Shown here in pieces: positions 60,501 through 64,000 of a DNA stretch of 64,000 bases. Each line of letters opens with the position of its first letter. Positions within the stretch are counted from its first letter, which is position 1. This DNA is from Rhynochetos jubatus (Eukaryota > Chordata > Aves > Eurypygiformes > Rhynochetidae), in contig CM050677.1 in the NCBI GenBank assembly GCA_027574665.1, positions 1,869,273-1,933,272 on the forward strand, in the 5' to 3' direction. The notes beneath the pieces are model-generated. The model was not told where the DNA came from. It was given only the letters and a program-made list of their open reading frames with translations, and searched no databases. The translations under genes were made by a program, and so were the position numbers.

Positions 60501-63500
60501 CTAACAGGCTCGGAGAGGCTGGAATGCGCGGCTCGTTGAAGCGTCTGCCCGAACACGGACATCTGAAGCAGCACTGTAATGCGACCAAACAGAAAGAGTT
60601 AGGAGAGAATTTCTTGTCCCTTCTTGCTGCGCCTTTGCAGAGCACTGCGTGCCAGAGCAGCCGGATCGCTGTGTTGCTTGCAATCTCCAGTTCCAACAGT
60701 GCCACAGTTCCTCGGCAACAGAAAGAGCTAGGAAGGAATTGCTTGCGCTGTTTTCTCTCGCTGTGCTCTAGCAGTTCGTTCCCTTTTCGGCAGAGCGCGG
60801 GACCGCTTGCAAAGCTTAGAAACAAACCTCTCCCTTTTCCTCCAAAAGGGAGAGAGCTACGAGGGAATTTCTTAGCGAAACCTTGTTTGTTTTGGCAGAG
60901 CACTGCATGCCTCTTAAGACAGAGCTCTGTATCCCCGGGAAAGTCGAAATCCACAGGGTCACCTTCTCTGTGCTAACAGGCTCGGAGAGGCTCGAATGCG
61001 CGGCTCGTTGAAGCGTCTGCCCGAACACGGACATCTGAAGCAGCACTGTAATGCGAGCAAACAGAAAGAGTTAGGAGAGAATTTCTTGTCCCTTCTTGCT
61101 GCGCCTTTGCAGAGCACTGCGTGCCAGAGCAGCCGGACCGCTGTGTTGCTTGCAATCTCCACTTCCAACAGTGCCACAGTTCCTCGGCAACAGAAAGAGC
61201 TAGGAAGGAATTGCTTGCGCTGTTTTCTCTCGCTGTGCTCTAGCAGTTCGTTCCCTTTTCGGCAGAGCGCGGGACCGCTTGCAAAGCTTAGAAACAAACC
61301 TCTCCCTTTTCCTCCAAAAGGGAAAGAGCTACGAGGGAATTTCTTAGCGAAACCTTGTTTGTTTTGGCAGAGCACTGCATGCCTCTTAAGACAGAGCTCT
61401 GTATCCCCGGGAAAGTCGAAATCCACAGGGTCACCTTCTCTGTGCTAACAGGCTCGGAGAGGCTGGAATGCGCGGCTCGTTGAAGCGTCTGCCCGAACAC
61501 GGCCATCTGAAGCAGCACTGTAATGCGACCAAACAGAAAGAGTTAGGAGAGAATTTCTTGTCCCTTCTTGCTGCGCCCTTGCAGAGCACTGCGTGCCAGA
61601 GCAGCCGGATCGCTGTGTTGCTTGCAATCTCCAGTTCCAACAGTGCCACAGTTCCTCGGCAACAGAAAGAGCTAGGAAGGAATTGCTTACGCTGTTTTCT
61701 CTCGCTGTGCTCTAGCAGTTCGTTCCCTTTTCGGCAGAGCGCGGGACCGCCTGCAAAGCTTAGAAACAAACCTCTCCCTTTTCCTCCAAAAGGGAAAGAG
61801 CTACGAGGGAATTTCTTAGCGAAACCTTGTTTGTTTTGGCAGAGCACTGCATGCCTCTTAAGACAGAGCTCTCTATCCCCGGGAAAGTCGAAATCCACAG
61901 GGTCACCTTCTCTGTGCTAACAGGCTCGGAGAGGCTCGAATGCGCGGCTCGTTGAAGCGTCTGCCCGAACACGGACATCTGAAGCAGCACTGTAATGCGA
62001 CCAAACAGAAAGAGTTAGGAGAGAATTTCTTGTCCCTTCTTGCTGCGCCCTTGCAGAGCACTGCGTGCCAGAGCAGCCGGATCGCTGTGTTGCTTGCAAT
62101 CTCCAGTTCCAACAGTGCCACAGTTCCTCGGCAACAGAAAGAGCTAGGAAGGAATTGCTTGCGCTGTTTTCTCTCGCTGTGCTCTAGCAGTTCGTTCCCT
62201 TTTCGGCAGAGCGCGGGACCGCTTGCAAAGCTTAGAAACAAACCTCTCCCTTTTCCTCCAAAAGGGAAAGAGCTACGAGGGAATTTCTTAGCGAAACCTT
62301 GTTTGTTTTGGCAGAGCACTGCATGCCTCTTAAGACAGAGCTCTGTATCCCCGCGAAAGTCGAAATCCACAGGGTCACCTTCTCTGTGCTAACAGGCTCG
62401 GAGAGGCTCGAATGCGCGGCTCGTTGAAGCGTCTGCCCGAACACGGACATCTGAAGCAGCACTGTAATGCGACCAAACAGAAAGAGTTAGGAGAGAATTT
62501 CTTGTCCCTTCTTGCTGCGCCTTTGCAGAGCACTGCGTGCCAGAGCAGCCGGATCGCTGTGTTGCTTGCAATCTCCAGTTCCAACAGTGCCACAGTTCCT
62601 CGGCAACAGAAAGAGCTAGGAAGGAATTGCTTGCGCTGTTTTCTCTCGCTGTGCTCTAGCAGTTCGTTCCCTTTTCGGCAGAGCGCGGGACCGCTTGCAA
62701 AGCTTAGAAACAAACCTCTCCCTTTTCCTCCAAAAGGGAAAGAGCTACGAGGGAATTTCTTAGCGAAACCTTGTTTGTTTTGGCAGAGCACTGCATGCCT
62801 CTTAAGACAGAGCTCTGTATCCCCGGGAAAGTCGAAATCCACAGGGTCACCTTCTCTGTGCTAACAGGCTCGGAGAGGCTCGAATGCGCGGCTCGTTGAA
62901 GCGTCTGCCCGAACACGGACATCTGAAGCAGCACTGTAATGCGACCAAACAGAAAGAGTTAGGAGAGAATTTCTTGTCCCTTCTTGCTGCGCCTTTGCAG
63001 AGCACTGCGTGCCAGAGCAGCCGGATCGCTGTGTTGCTTGCAATCTCCAGTTCCAACAGTGCCACAGTTCCTCGGCAACAGAAAGAGCTAGGAAGGAATT
63101 GCTTGCGCTGTTTTCTCTCGCTGTGCTCTAGCAGTTCGTTCCCTTTTCGGCAGAGCGCGGGACCGCTTGCAAAGCTTAGAAACAAACCTCTCCCTTTTCC
63201 TCCAAAAGGGAAAGAGCTACGAGGGAATTTCTTAGCGAAACCTTGTTTGTTTTGGCAGAGCACTGCATGCCTCTTAAGACAGAGCTCTGTATGCCCGGGA
63301 AAGTCGAAATCCACAGGGTCACCTTCTCTGTGCTAACAGGCTCGGAGAGGCTCGAATGCGCGGCTCGTTGAAGCGTCTGCCCGAACACGGACATCTGAAG
63401 CAGCACTGTAATGCGACCAAACAGAAAGAGTTAGGAGAGAATTTCTTGTCCCTTCTTGCTGCGCCTTTGCAGAGCACTGCGTGCCAGAGCAGCCGGATCG

Positions 63501-63715
63501 CTGTGTTGCTTGCAATCTCCAGTTCCAACAGTGCCACAGTTCCTCGGCAACAGAAAGAGCTAGGAAGGAATTGCTTGCGCTGTTTTCTCTCGCTGTGCTC
63601 TAGCAGTTCGTTCCCTTTTCGGCAGAGCGCGGGACCGCTTGCAAAGCTTAGAAACAAACCTCTCCCTTTTCCTCCAAAAGGGAAAGAGCTACGAGGGAAT
63701 TTCTTAGCGAAACCT

Positions 63716-64000
63716 TGTTTGTTTTGGCAGAGCACTGCATGCCTCTTAAGACAGAGCTCTGTATCCCCGCGAAAGTCGAAATCCACAGGGTCACCTTCTC
63801 TGTGCTAACAGGCTCGGAGAGGCTCGAATGCGCGGCTCGTTGAAGCGTCTGCCCGAACACGGACATCTGAAGCAGCACTGTAATGCGACCAAACAGAAAG
63901 AGTTAGGAGAGAATTTCTTGTCCCTTCTTGCTGCGCCCTTGCAGAGCACTGCGTGCCAGAGCAGCCGGATCGCTGTGTTGCTTGCAATCTCCAGTTCCAA
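63716..64000 (+). repeat. Partial satellite unit at the window end
   Basis: The last 285 bp are the start of unit 136, cut by the window edge. The array therefore continues beyond 64000. Confidence 0.95.

Larger units (their letters stand above)
1..64000 (+). repeat. 472-bp satellite DNA array filling the window
   Basis: The same 472-bp sequence repeats head to tail, in one orientation, from the first base to the last. There are 135 complete units and one partial unit, and both array edges lie outside the window. Five units are 471 bp; I saw no other length change. Units differ mainly at a limited set of recurring two-state sites, with pairwise differences of roughly 1-2% where I compared them. 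No stretch of non-satellite DNA interrupts the array. The first unit has 24 CpG, about 0.7 of that expected from its composition, so CpG is not strongly depleted. Array size, purity and absence of genes point to eukaryotic constitutive heterochromatin. The family is not one I recognise, and location and species are unknown. Confidence 0.98.

Noticed and set aside
1-64000. CRISPR array
   Set aside because: The period is 472 bp with no short direct repeats separating unique spacers; whole units repeat.
1-64000. Transposon, LTR or integrated virus
   Set aside because: There is no terminal repeat pair, target-site duplication, poly(A) tail or reverse transcriptase, transposase or capsid-like frame. 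The array is pure.
1-64000. Bacterial or phage origin of the window
   Set aside because: More than 130 near-identical 472-bp units with no coding sequence is unknown to me in bacterial genomes and typical of eukaryotic satellites.

Overview
The whole 64 kb window is one uninterrupted, head-to-tail satellite DNA array. The repeat unit is 472 bp, about 53% G+C (249 of 472 in the first copy). Counting from position 1 there are 135 complete units and a 285-bp partial unit at 63716-64000. Five units are 471 bp, all with the same 1-bp deletion. I see no insertion, inversion, mobile element, RNA gene or credible protein gene. Neighbouring units differ by only a few substitutions (units 1 and 2 differ at six sites, about 1.3%), so the array is young or strongly homogenised. 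This looks like eukaryotic heterochromatin (pericentromeric, centromeric, subtelomeric or sex/B-chromosome type). I do not recognise the family and cannot assign a species.

Inside the unit there is an older layer. A 24-bp box (GAAAGAGYTA..., ending GAATTKCTT) occurs three times at exactly 129-bp spacing (181, 310 and 439 in the first unit), and secondary motifs recur at matching offsets (45, 69 and 86). The fourth 129-bp step (568) holds a faint remnant, and the next unit begins 85 bp later. I read the 472-bp unit as 3 x 129 + 85: three diverged subrepeats plus a truncated fourth. Other features of the unit are a run of palindromes (12-56), an 8-bp-stem hairpin (420-440) and a minus-strand site matching eight of nine core bases of the mammalian CENP-B box at correct spacing (50-66).

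Above the unit level, linked variants show recent block duplications rather than one fixed higher-order repeat. Blocks are repeated at offsets of 3 units (two cases), 4 units, 7 units, 10 units, 15 units (with one unit lost in one copy) and 69 units. This patchwork is what unequal exchange and gene conversion should leave. The many open frames of 60-155 codons on both strands are by-products of a low-stop repeat and are not annotated as genes.
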